This document shows, one piece after another, positions 33,715 to 44,488 of a stretch of 64,000 nucleotides of DNA. The position numbers and the translations under genes are program-made. The stretch's first letter is position 1. The number at the start of each line of letters is the position of its first letter. This DNA comes from Verticillium longisporum (lineage: Eukaryota; Ascomycota; Sordariomycetes; Glomerellales; Plectosphaerellaceae), in assembly GCA_019188255.1 (NCBI GenBank), contig JAETXT010000010.1, forward strand, positions 310,001 to 374,000. Reading direction: 5' to 3'. The notes under the pieces were generated by a model, which ran no database searches, was not told the DNA's origin, and saw only the letters and a list, made by a program, of their open reading frames with translations.

Positions 33715-34172
33715 TTAGATCTCGCCCCCAATCTTGTACTTGAAAACATTCTCATTGAGCCGGCCAAATGATGCTCGCCAAGCCTTGGATGCAGTCTAAA
33801 TCCCACATTGTTAGTCCTGACATCCCGCCCAAGTCTCGCTCAACTGAAGGAGTAGTGCTGGCAGCGACAAAGAACCAAACTTACTGCGTTGACCAAAACA
33901 CCTGTAAACATGGTTGCGATGAAGACCCTCTCGGCAGGATGCGTGTAGACGCGAATCTGCGACTGGTCTCTTTCCGTGTCGATTGGCCTGTATGCTGGAA
34001 CCCGGCGATGCGGAACATCCCAGTGCGGCGGTTCTGCTGAAAGGTCTCCTTGCGAGGTTGTCTCTTCAGTGGTTTTCTGCGCTCTGCCAGAGTGATGCAG
34101 ATCGTAGTCGTCCAGGAAACGAGAGGGTAGGTGGTTCGGCCTGGAGACGGTCTGGGTGATTGTAGCTGACAT
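33715..34172 (-). CDS. Small uncharacterised protein
   Basis: Two exons (34172-33885 and 33795-33715) give 122 aa. I do not recognise the family. The N-terminal about 75 residues are polar and probably disordered; the C-terminal part (AERVFIATMFTGVLVNA followed by a basic, aromatic segment) is more ordered and could form a short amphipathic or membrane-associated helix. The intron has a clean GTAAGT donor and TAG acceptor and keeps the frame, which supports a real gene. It is divergent from the aldehyde-dehydrogenase homologue. Confidence 0.6.
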
Positions 34173-34591
34173 TTTGCTGTTGGAGACTTGGTTTGGGCGG
34201 CTAGGAGCAATGAAATCTACGGAGGACTAACAAAAGAATGCAAAGCATGCACGGGCTGGCCTTACGGAGCATTCAACACGAACCTGTTGAAATGAGAGCT
34301 GCTACGTGATGTAGCTTGCTGTAGGCAAGGGCCCGAATAGTAGCCTTCAGCACGTCGGGATGTGGAGGAGCAAGCCGAAGCACCCGGCGCCCCCTTTTCC
34401 CCACAGCCGAGATCCCCAGGTGCTGTATCGCGGCCTCGGCTGGGTTGTGCGGTCGGTTTGATCTAATCCGAGCTACCATGTAAGTCCCAGCATGCCTTCA
34501 TCGTTGGATATTCTCGTGCACATTGCGCACCTCTTTGGCACTTTTGCACCTTGACCCTTAGCGAAACCCACATCTTGCCCAGCACCTCACA
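34173..34591. other. Intergenic, divergent promoter
   Basis: A 419-bp region between the divergent small protein and aldehyde-dehydrogenase genes. No further feature can be supported. Confidence 0.4.
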
Positions 34592-36265
34592 ATGTCTAGC
34601 AAGGCCTTCAGCAGCATCCGCTCGGCCGCCATCGATGGCCGGGCATGGAACCCATTCTTCAAGAAGACGCAGCTCAAGAAGCTGCACGAGGCGCTGGTTG
34701 CCCGCGCTTCGAACATCAAAGCGGCCATGGAGAAGGACACGGGGAACACGAGATTCGAAATCGCAACCGAATACTGGCTGGCGTTGCGGTGTCTTGCCCA
34801 GGTCTACGACTCGATTGACACGGACACGGAGCTCAAATTGGAGTATCGAATCGCCAATAGCAAAGATGCATCGGATGCCCGAGACCCTGTGGGCATTGTT
34901 GTCATTGAACCTCTCGCGCAAACATTCCTCTACTCGCTTCTTTCGGCGCTGGCACCGGCGCTCGGTGCTGGAAACTGTGTGATTGTTCAGGTATATCTTC
35001 AAATGATCCTCTTCTCTACCGCATAAGCTGATAGATCTATGCAGATGGGTCGCTCCATGCTGGCGACGCCCAACATTGTCTTGCCTTTAATCCAAGCTGC
35101 ACTCGTGGACGGAACATTCGAAATTTCATACACCACGGTGTCAGACATCGATATCAACCACAGGCATTGCCGAATCCTGCAGAATGGCTCAACAGCGGCA
35201 CCTCTCGCCCACCACATCGTATCAGAAAGCCAGAATCGCATCATTGCCGTGGTGGAACGTGATGCCGATGTTGACGAGGCAGCGCGATCACTCGTCACGG
35301 CGCGCTTCTCCCTCAGAGGCAAGAGTGCTTATGCGCCCGATCTGGTGCTCGTCAATGAATGGATCAGAAAGGATTTCCTGGCGGCCTTGTCGAGACAGTC
35401 AATCGCACTCGGCAATTCTTACGTCTCGGAAACTCGCCCAGCGAAGCCCTCTGCGTCTTCGAATCTGGTACAAGAGGTGATGAAGGGAGGCTCTGGCAGC
35501 GTCCACTCGACATCTCAATATGGTGCTATAGTGGAGATTGAGGAAAGGTCAGCCACTTCGTCGAGATGCTTTCCAAGTTGAGAACACCACTGATGCAAAA
35601 GTAGGAGGTCTGATCTGCTGGGGCGCAAGACGGACGAGCCGTGCCTCGTAGTCCACCCTGTCACAAGCATGGACGACGCCATTGACGTCGCGTCCGGGTA
35701 AGCTGCTTGCGCTCTTCGATAAAACCCGGAAACTTGCTGACATGGTTTATTCGTGACAGCTTCGGCAGACTCTCGGCAGCTTATGTCTTCACAGCGCCTG
35801 GCGCGGCCAAGTACATCTGCCAGTTCCTCAACGCCAGCATCTGCCTGGTCAACCATATCCCGCTCAAACTTCTTTGTACGTGCCCGAAGCGCAAGGCCGA
35901 ATGGATCACGACTAATGATTGTAGATGGCCCCATAGCACCAACTGATCACTCCTTCAGCCCCGATACTCTGACACCCTACAGCGAGCGCCATTTCACCTT
36001 GGCCAAGGGACAGTTTATCGAGCCTACGAAAGATGGACAGCGACTTGCGCAGCTCTTTTTCGAAGCCTCGCCGAAAGGTTGCCAGATCTTGCACGAAGAG
36101 GCTTCAGCCGCACTGAAAGATATGAACCGCGTGAAGAAGGGCGGCGACATTGGGTTCTTCAACCAAGGTATTGTCACGGGAGGCATCATTGTCCTGTCGA
36201 CAGCCATTTCCTGCACGGGGCTTCTGTGCTACTATCTCGTCAAGGTAGCCAGGTCGACGCTGTAG
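34592..36265 (+). CDS. Aldehyde dehydrogenase homologue lacking the catalytic Cys
   Basis: Five exons (34592-34990, 35045-35547, 35605-35697, 35760-35875, 35925-36265) encode 483 aa with the ALDH fold of the class 3 type. The NAD-binding GST is kept (QNGSTAAP) and the Glu of the LELGGK region may be kept (SESQNR), but that motif is otherwise lost. The nucleophile segment, normally GQTCxAPD, reads GKSAYAPD, so the catalytic Cys is Ala. The C-terminus has a hydrophobic anchor (IIVLSTAISCTGLLCYYLV), as in membrane-bound fatty aldehyde dehydrogenases. As read, the protein should bind NAD but not oxidise aldehydes. All introns are in phase and there is no nonsense change, so the gene is maintained rather than decaying. 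Confidence 0.85.
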
Positions 36266-36487
36266 GGCGATAGCTGTAAATATCTGGGTTTAATGTAGCT
36301 TTTGCATGGGAGTCTACGGAGGTATGCGAATATGACATGTATGGCTGATCCACGTGCTGAGATTTGCATCTGCGCGCTTCCGAGTTCATTCTAAAAATAC
36401 AATCGCCAGCATGATGCCCCTCTACGTCGATTGACTTCCCATTCCTCCCCGAAGCATCTGGTTTGCCCCAGAAATCCGGCCCTGTCA

Positions 36488-39375
36488 TCACATCTCACCT
36501 CCTTCAGCGCCCCGAGACGAGCGTTGCAGCCCAGCCATCAGTTGCACCAGCTTCTCGACCAGCAGAGGGCGCGTCGCCCGGTCAAAGTTGGCCCTCAGCA
36601 CCTCCGAGACAATCTCCATGACCTGGTCAGGGCTCGAAAGCGGCACCCCAACGACCTCGCCGCGCTCGGACAAGCCGTGTATGCAGGGACACCCGCTGCC
36701 CAGCTGCAGGAACCGCTGCAGCAGCAGGCCGTCGAGCTCGTCGAGCCAGACGACCGGCGGCGCCAGGTCACCAGGCGACTCGGTCCACTGGGCGCGGGAC
36801 GGGCCCTGCTGATCGGCCACGAGGCCGTAGACCCAGAACGTCAGGCTCGCGTGGTAGACCATGATGGCCGTGAAGTCCCGGATCGTGCCGGGCGGGAGCT
36901 GGCGCGTCAGCCGGAGCGCCTGGCCGGCGTGCCACACGGCCTTGCGCGCCGCCTCGCCGCGGGCCCACTCGTGCACGGCGGGGGATATGCCGCGCGCCTG
37001 CTCGGGGCCCTCGATGCCGGCGAAGAGCTGCAGGTCCTCAAAGGGCGTGTGCAGGTGGAGGAGGACGAGCTCGAGGCGGATGAGGAGCTCGAGGTTCGCC
37101 GTTGTCGGGGCCGAGAGGTTGATGCTCATCTGGAAGTGGCTCAGGAGCTTCGACAGCTCGTCGCGGCGCGTCGTGGTGACAAAGTCGTTCCAGCGGCGGG
37201 GCTTGGCGCGCTGCAGCGAACTCATCTGGATGTACTCCCACGCCATGCCCCATACGCAGGAGAGGAAGGCCTCCCGCGAGAGCGACTCGTCGACGGCGAC
37301 GTCCGGCGCCGAGGTTGCTTCTGGGTTGTCGAGGACGTCGAAAAGTGTGAGCTTCTGCGGCGAGCCTTGGGCGAGAACCGCTTGTTTCCATTGCTGAGGA
37401 GTTGTTGCCATCCAGAGCTGTGGTGAGGAGGGCAGGTGCAGTTGAACCTCGGCGTACGAGATGAGGGGGCTCGCGAACAAGGACATGGATGACTTGGCAT
37501 CGTGATGCATCATTCGGAAGGCTAGTCTTCTGAAGCCCTCCATGTCGACCCAGGTGTGCCAGGCCTTCTCGAGCGAGACGTCATCAAGATTGGGATCCAG
37601 TGACAGGTCGAGATACCTGGTCTTTTTCAACTTGTTGTCCCTCCTGAGCATGGTGACGAGGGGCTGCAGAAAGGATTCGGAGATTTCGGCCTTCCTGCTG
37701 TAGCCGCTCCACATGCCCAACTCAAGAGAGATGAGGAACGCCTGAGACAGTTGCAGGTCTCTGATCAAGGAATTGTCTTTCTCCCACTGTACATAGATCA
37801 GCAAGCAGCACCTTTATTGATATAAATGGAGGCTTACCACTTCCGGGAGGGCCGCTCGGACAGACTCTTGGATGGCGTAGCCGAGTTTGACAAGTGCCGG
37901 ATCAAGCGTCAGCACGGCACCGGCAGCCGCCATGGCGGCGACGAGTTCTGGTCTTTTCGTGTTGGGATCAAAGGTCGGCGTATGGATGTAAGAGTCTGTC
38001 CTGGCCATGGGGGATCCGAGGTAATACTGGACGAGGGTATCTAGAAGCTCAACGGAGGGAAAGGAGGACACCGCTTTGGATAGGTTGCCTGGTCGGCAGC
38101 TCTTGATGACCAAGGTCAAGATGCGGTCGCGAATGGAGCTCTTGAGCCGAGCGCACGTTATTCTCAGATTCACAGACAAACGCGACTCAGGCGACGTGGT
38201 GTCAATGGCCTCAGGTAAGGAAAGGTTGTGCTCCTCAGCCCCGGCGTGATCGTTGACGCTGGGTCTGAACCTCCACTGGAAGTTTCGAAACGCTTCTGCG
38301 CGGATTTGGTTCGACGTGGATGAGGCCGGCTCGTTCTGGTCGGCCTGTAAGCGTGAGTGTGAGGTTCCTGCTTCTGAAGGTCCTCCAAACTCGAAGGGTA
38401 CTGTTGTGTTGTACGTATCGAGGAATTGAAGGTCCATATCATCTAGCTCGATAGCGGCATCAAAGGGGACAGTCGTGGGCAGAGGGGTTGTCCAAGACCC
38501 AGAAACAAGGCCCAGATCTGGAAAGTCCGAGAAGAGCAGGTTGACGTCAAAGTTTGGGTTTGGACTTTGCGCTGAAGTACATCGTCAGTGTTGGGGGGAT
38601 TGTCACATGCGTGTTCGTAGACCTACCTTGCGACTGAATGGATGTGCGCATGGGAGTGAACGTTCCCGAAGATGTATGAGCCAACAGTCCGTTATGGTGT
38701 ACTGGCTGAGAAGCATAGAGCGAAGTGCCGGTGGGAGCGCTCGATGTGGCCTCCATGCTGATGCCCAGACAGTCAGACTCGACGGTGGATTGTCCGTCCT
38801 GGGCGAGGACACCCGATGAGACGTCTGCCTCGGACTGCATGTTGGTATTCATATCACTTCCCTCATCCGAGGAGTCGCCATTCTCAAGCCCTTCTGCCGG
38901 GTTCGACCACTGACAGTCGAGGCCCTTTTCCACACAGCGAGAGCAAGGCTTGGTCTCGGTGCAGCGGAGATGATTGGAAGCACATGCACGACAAGCCTTG
39001 GTCACCCTGTTCGGGGTCGCATCGACTCCCTGAAGTCTAGGCGCCGTGGCTGACTGGTCAGAGCCCGTATTCGCATGACTTGCGGCGTGCCTCTTGAGCA
39101 GGTCCCTGGGATACGTTTAGTCGTCGAGGTCCCCGGCGCCCCCAAGCTCGGAGTTGGATCATGGTGATCCGCTTACGTGCGAGTGAAGGCCTTCAAGCAT
39201 ATTGTACACTTGTGCGGCCTGTTCTGTGTATCTGCAAGGACGCGTTAGCGAGTGACCACCTTCGTGCTCGCTGTCAGGAGCCCTGGCGTTTCTCACGTGA
39301 GCGGACATGGCGGGCAAGGTGATCCAATCTCTTGTATTGCCGTTGACACTGACCACACTGGAACATGTTAGTCAT
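36488..39375 (-). CDS. C2H2-Zn2Cys6 transcription factor
   Basis: Five exons (39375-39297, 39231-39177, 39105-38627, 38571-37838, 37786-36488) give 881 aa. The first three exons build two C2H2 fingers (CGQCQRQYKRLDHLARH..., CTICLKAFTRT...LKRHAASH), followed by a Zn2Cys6 cluster, CRACASNHLRC...CSRCVEKGLDC. The large C-terminal part carries the fungal-specific transcription-factor domain (PLISYAEVQLHLP...). The start at 39375 is preferred, with a second ATG at 39366. Dual C2H2/C6 regulators are a known fungal group. Its place at the right end of the catabolic cluster makes it the likely pathway regulator. Confidence 0.87.
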
Positions 39376-39992
39376 GGCTGCGTCGGTTCGGGTCCTTCTG
39401 AGGCGCCTCGTATGCTGCGTATTTTCTGAATGTCGGGTCATTCGGGTCGGGTTCTGGGGAAAGACGAGTGTTGGTGATGAAGGTTACGGGATGTGGGGGA
39501 ACGCGGGGAGATTTGCGGGGATTGTGTGGGGGGTGGGGGCTGAGAAGATGCAGGGACTATACCTTCTTCAGCTTTTAGCATCGTCTTGATTCGCCTCGCT
39601 GTCGCTGGCAGAGCAGCTGGTGTTTTGTTCCCTTTCAGCGTAGTGACTTGTGCCTGACAATGGTACTTGGAGGGAGCTTTGTATTGGGCTGAAGCTCATC
39701 ACACTCACGAACCAGTCCCTGGAAGCGAACCAGTCCCCGGAAGTGAACCAGCCCCTGGAAGTGTATCAAGGTGTTTATCTATTGAAGCTCAGCGACCACC
39801 ACGACTCGACAAGTTCCCCTACCACGATCTCTGTACCCCAGTCCGACAGACGCAATCTCATTTGATGCAGCAGAGAAGATACGTGCCCCCCATGCCCTGG
39901 GTGTTACCCAGAGACTCCACTGTGCAATATCCCCAGCACCCAAGGACTCAGTAGCGGAATTTGTCCCATGACGACCAAGAACCAGGGATCGG
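39376..39992. other. Intergenic with a short tandem repeat
   Basis: Contains the regulator's promoter. At about 39712-39765 an 18-bp unit beginning GAACCAGTCCC is repeated three times with small changes. It can be read in an open frame but no gene is supported. Confidence 0.5.
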
Positions 39993-41012
39993 CTAGCCTA
40001 GAGTATCAGGCGCCATGGAAGAAACAACAGTCGTCGCCATGTCTGCCACAGCAAGGGTAGGTAGAGGACAGTCTGCTCCAGCGCAGCCAACTTGTTCCTC
40101 AGGACGCACGTCGGCGTGCATCCATGGCAGATGCCAGGAAGCAGGCAAGTTGCACATCCTGAAGGCCAAAATCACAAACACTGTCTTGATGTAGAGGTAC
40201 ACGGGATTGAACATCTTTTCGTCAGGGCGAGTCCGTTGAGGCCTTGGCCTAGGTCGTGCGCCGCCTGTCCTGGGAGACTGCTTCCCACCTGTGCGTTGCT
40301 GGGTCGATGTACCTGTGTCGGACTCACTCTCGGAAGGGGAGAAATCCGAATTCTTTCCTCTAGTGTTCGGCTCCAAGCCAGACATCATGTCGACCGGGGG
40401 CATGATGCCATACCATCTCTCCATGGAAAAGTCCATAAGGGACACATAATCGGCCAGCTCATCCTGTATGGCAAACAGAGAAACCCTGGGCTCCTCTTTC
40501 TCTCTCTCCTTCCGCCTGCAGACCCAGCCGTCATAGACGTAAAAAACAAGGTCGTAGTAGGCAAGGTGCGCCGAGGGGATGGATGTGGAACCTCGGCCGT
40601 CCAAGCAGGAGCTTCCATAGATCTGGCAGAATCGCCTGTTGAACATGGCGTTGAATACATGAACATCGTGCAGAAGCCGCGCCTGGAAGTCTCTAGGATT
40701 GAGAGTGGTGCCTTGGTGATTAGGGCTGTAGAGAAAGTCGAGCCTCCTCCACATGACCCAGGCATTCGAGCACTGCCCTTCTTGGGCCGCCAGCACGCCC
40801 GGGCCGCAGTTTTGGCAAATGATGGCCATCGCTCTGTCGCTTCTGCCCTTCATGGAGTTGACATGCGGTTCCCGTATCCTGGTGACGAAGAACAGGCTGT
40901 GACGTTTGAGGATGCGCCCGACACGGACGGCCCATTCGTCCCAGTTTTCACGTCCTCTGAGCTTGTCGGCGTTGGGCAGCACATCTTCGGTGGAGCATGC
41001 ATTGCAGTTCAT
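39993..41012 (-). CDS. Hypothetical protein with copia gag-like N-terminal region
   Basis: Open frame of 339 codons from the ATG at 41012. The N-terminal half (DKLRGRENWDEWAVRVGRIL, then an AMAIICQNCG and AWVMWRRLDFLYS pattern) resembles the gag polyprotein domain found before the zinc knuckle in Ty1/copia elements. The middle is Ser/Gln/Arg-rich and the C-terminal part has several Cys. No protease, integrase or reverse transcriptase and no LTR pair is visible nearby, so this is either a domesticated gag gene or a solo fragment. The start is uncertain: the frame is open for 40 codons upstream without an ATG, and a 5' exon could exist. Confidence 0.5.
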   Translation of the reverse strand: MNCNACSTEDVLPNADKLRGRENWDEWAVRVGRILKRHSLFFVTRIREPHVNSMKGRSDRAMAIICQNCGPGVLAAQEGQCSNAWVMWRRLDFLYSPNHQGTTLNPRDFQARLLHDVHVFNAMFNRRFCQIYGSSCLDGRGSTSIPSAHLAYYDLVFYVYDGWVCRRKEREKEEPRVSLFAIQDELADYVSLMDFSMERWYGIMPPVDMMSGLEPNTRGKNSDFSPSESESDTGTSTQQRTGGKQSPRTGGARPRPRPQRTRPDEKMFNPVYLYIKTVFVILAFRMCNLPASWHLPWMHADVRPEEQVGCAGADCPLPTLAVADMATTVVSSMAPDTLG

Positions 41013-41694
41013 CTCGAGAAGCGGCCACTTGTTGGTGCGACTCAAGTTGGAAGGTATACGGGTCTGACAGTGTTTGAGAAGGTGTCTGCTTGGTGTCGAC
41101 CGTCGATCTGTGTGTTGAGTGGCCGGACACGGCGACTGGGGATGGCATTTTATTTATATCAGCGGTAAAATTGACTTCTCATGGTATCTCCGAAGGCTCT
41201 CGAGAGTCTGCCAGCCGGGCCTCAAGGTTCTGAAAAGCCCTGTCGTCGGAAGGATCACCTTGGGGGTGTCGAACAGCCCTGCGGCTTTGCATCCAGTAAG
41301 GTTGTCACATGCTTGGGACTGGACATGACGTTTATGCAATGGTTGCACGAACATGAATCGAGTCCAGGCATGGGAAGACCAGAATCGATAGGCGCTCATT
41401 GCGGTAGCACAAGAAACTTGCCTTGTGGTAGTGATCAAGCAAAGGAAAGATGAAGGAAGGGCCTTGGTTGAAGGGCGAAGCAGAAGATGACCTCTTGCCC
41501 CACCAGATGTGTTCGACCAATCATCGCGCCATGAGTCCTCAACCCCAACGATGGATTGAGCTCCCGCCGAAAATCGCCAAGGTCCATCAAGTGCCAATCT
41601 CAAAATCGCATTACTTTTGTCGGTTCCTGGAACATCCCACGAGAAACCTTGACATCCCTCCCCGCCTAGCACCCCTTCCCGACAGCACTTCAGA
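41013..41694. other. Intergenic, no gene seen
   Basis: Region between two divergently placed genes. It contains a TTTTATTTATAT stretch at 41149 and otherwise nothing that can be supported; it should hold the PHS1-type gene's promoter. Confidence 0.4.
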
Positions 41695-42484
41695 ATGGCC
41701 GACACAGCAGCAGCCCCGGCAAAGCCGCAGCGCAAACCCTCGCCCGTCAAGAATGCCTACCTGATCCTCTACAACGCCGTCTCGGCCATCGCCTGGCTCG
41801 TCGTCCTCGGCCGCACCGTCGCGCTCTTCTACCTCCGCGGGCCCGACTTTGTCCACCTCGGCGTCGGCGACTGGACGCGATGGACCCAGACCATGGCCGG
41901 CATGGAAGTCCTGCACGCCCTCCTCGGTGCGTTCCCCATCCTCCTCCCTAAGATGGGGACCCCTCGCTAACAGCAAACCCCCCCAGGCGTCGTCCGCTCT
42001 CCCGTCCCGACAACCCTCATGCAGGTCCTGAGCCGCTACCTCCTCGTCTGGGGCGTCGTCTGGCCCTTCCCCTGGCTTGCCCGCAGCCCCTTTTACACCT
42101 CGATGCTCCTCGCCTGGAGCGTCACCGAGGTCATCCGCTACTCGTACTTTGCCCTGACCCTGGGCGGCCTGCAGTCCAAGGCCCTCGTCTGGCTGCGCTA
42201 CAACACGTTCTTCCTGCTCTACCCCATCGGCATCGCCAGCGAGTGCGCCCTCGTCTACCTTGCCGCCGAGCCGGCCAAGGCCTACGGCGAGCTCGTGCCG
42301 TATCTGAGCTACGCCATCCTGGCCATCTACGTCCCTGGTATGTCGACGAACTAAAGTGCTCTGGGAGAGCAAAACACTGACTATGCTAGGCTCCTACATT
42401 CTGTACACGTACATGATGAAGCAGAGGAGAAAGGTCATGCGCAGCTTGAAGGCTGAGCAGGTCGGCGCCGCCAAGACTCAGTAG
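41695..42484 (+). CDS. PHS1: Very-long-chain 3-hydroxyacyl-CoA dehydratase
   Basis: Three exons (41695-41926, 41987-42337, 42390-42484) encode 225 aa, the usual length for the PHS1/HACD (PTPLA) family. Several membrane spans are visible and the conserved catalytic Tyr and Glu are placed seven residues apart in LLYPIGIASE, as in yeast Phs1. The WSVTEVIRYSYFAL segment is also diagnostic. The enzyme performs the third step of fatty-acid elongation, dehydrating 3-hydroxyacyl-CoA in the ER membrane, for sphingolipid and wax chains. The C-terminus is lysine/arginine-rich, as expected for ER retention. This is a core housekeeping gene between accessory genes. Confidence 0.92.
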
Positions 42485-42684
42485 AGGGGGTCTTCACGAC
42501 TTCGGTCCTTGCACAGTTCTGCGTCCGCAAAGAATATGTATCCAGAAAGGGGGGGGAATCAGATTAGACGGCGGCAGTGACCCTGGGCTATAGAAACAGG
42601 CCGGGATGAAACGAAAATAAGACGCAGGAAGGCTACCTCTAGCCAGACGAGAGATCGTAGGAAACACATAATCATAATCGCCAT

Positions 42685-44099
42685 TCACGCCCACGGATTC
42701 TCCTCCTGACCCAGCACTTTCTCCTCCGCCGGCCTGCGCTCTTCCTGTCGCGACGAGCCGTCCTCCCGCCGTGACGAGCCGTCCTCGGCCGACTGTTTCA
42801 GCGCCGGCGCATCCTCGACGCTGCTCTCGTACCACGCGTTCCTCGTCCACGTCGCAATCAGGTCCGTCGCGTCCCGCGCCAGTGCCTCGTAGCCGGGGTT
42901 GTTCTTCCTCTCAAACATGGCCATGTGCGCCTGCGTCTCCTCCTCGGCCATGTCGTTGACGGCCGGCTTCCAGACGCCGGCGTCGCCGCGCTTGGGCAGG
43001 TTGCAAAAGGTGCGGTCCTTGCCGAGCACGGTGCCGACGACGCTGACGTCCTTGGCGGCGGCGCCGCGGCCGAGGCGCGTGTACAGGTTGGCGAAGCCGA
43101 CGTCGAGCTCCTGGTGGACCTTGGTCATGTACTGCACGCGCTTCTGCAGCTCGCCGCCCTTGGCGAGGCAGCCGACGAACTCGAGGTGCGACGTCGCCCA
43201 CGTCCAGCCCTGCGTCAGCGGGCCGCGGTTCATGTACGCCGCGGCCCCGCCGCCCGCCACGGCGGCGGCACCGCCGGCGATGGCGGCGATCTTGCCCCAT
43301 TTCGCCCACGGGCTCTGCTGCTGCTGCTGCTGGGTCGTCGTGCCGCCTGGCGAGGACGGGGCCGGGAGCGCGGCGACGGGGGCGCGCGAGGCGTTGGCGG
43401 GGCCGGGGGACGCGGACTTGTTGGGCGTGGCGCCCCAGAGGGCGGTGCCGAGGCCGCTGAGCTGCGTCATGGCGGCCGAGGCGGCCGTGTAGTGCCCCTC
43501 TGCGCCGTGGGCGACGACGCCCGGCGAGATGCCGAGGTAGGGCGTGTCGAAGGCGAGGACGCCCTGGACGTAGGGGAACATGAGCGAGTTGAACGACGTG
43601 GGCGTCTGGGCCGACTTTTCGACGCCGTCTTCGGAGTAGATGGGTTTGTCAGACGTCAGGCCGATGACTGTCTCGGCGGCGACGATGCCGCCCATGGAGT
43701 GGCCGATGAGGATGGTGCGGACCGAGGGGTCGACGGTCGGGGATGAAGTGCCGGCTTCGACTTCAATGTCGATGACCTTCTCTTGCAGCCTGGCGAGGGT
43801 TAGCGGGGTGGCCGTCATGGGGTATGAGGGGGGAGAAGTAAAGGCATACCAGTCGCGAAATCGGCTGACGCAATTGCCTAGGTCGCCTCTTGTCTCATAT
43901 TTGGGATACACAAGAACTTGGACGTTGAGCTTGGGCAGGGCTTGCTCGACAAGTGAGCGAAGGTGTTCCGTGAACTCGTAGCCTTCTCCAAAGGTGTCAT
44001 CACCACCCTGCGCTTGTCAGTTTTGGCTTGGAAGGGAAGCGGTGCTACTGAGTCTACCTTGAAGCCGTGTATGAAGCATAAAATGAGAGTTTTCTTCAT
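42685..44099 (-). CDS. DUF676/LipA-like alpha/beta hydrolase
   Basis: Three exons (44099-44058, 44007-43850, 43789-42685) give 434 aa. The N-terminus MKKTLILCFIHGFKGGDDTFG is the first strand and oxyanion region of a DUF676-type hydrolase; the nucleophile is in GHSMGG. Downstream are a glutamine run encoded by CAG repeats, an Ala/Gly-rich possible membrane segment (KIAAIAGGAAAVAGGGAAAYM) and a charged tail. Fungal relatives include putative lipid-remodelling hydrolases, but the substrate is unknown. It converges on the PHS1-type gene. Confidence 0.82.
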
Positions 44100-44424
44100 T
44101 ATTCTCAGACCATCAAAAGATGAATTGCCGGATGTCGGATGATGTCAAAGGTTGAATTCCCGTATTCCTGCTGTCTTGATCATGCGGCATCACAGCCAAC
44201 TGATGACTGACGTCTGGCAGGTGGCAATTCCCACGTGGGATGCCTTCCTCTGGGCGGGCGTCTTGATTACATAAGGCACATCAACGCCAGGAAACTGTTA
44301 TCCTACCTACCTGTACCTGCCTTGGTCCGACTGTTGCATTCATGAGTTGACTTCATGCTCCTAACTGTACTTGCCTGATTTTCGTTGAAGTACGGCATCA
44401 GATTGATCGTGGACAGGTTGGTCT
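44100..44424. other. Intergenic / possible LINE 5' region
   Basis: Region between the hydrolase start and the LINE. The exact 5' end of the LINE cannot be fixed because no target duplication is seen. Confidence 0.35.
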
Positions 44425-44488
44425 TTGACGTGGGACGGCGCGACGCGAACTGGTGGATCCCATTCCACGTGGCGCCCCACCTGCAGCC

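Noticed and set aside
36431..37426. Long plus-strand frame opposite the transcription factor
   Set aside because: Arg/Val/Glu-rich shadow of a GC-rich gene on the other strand.
41611..42372. 253-codon frame antisense to the PHS1-type gene
   Set aside because: Asp/Gly/Arg-rich shadow; the sense strand carries a spliced, recognisable enzyme.
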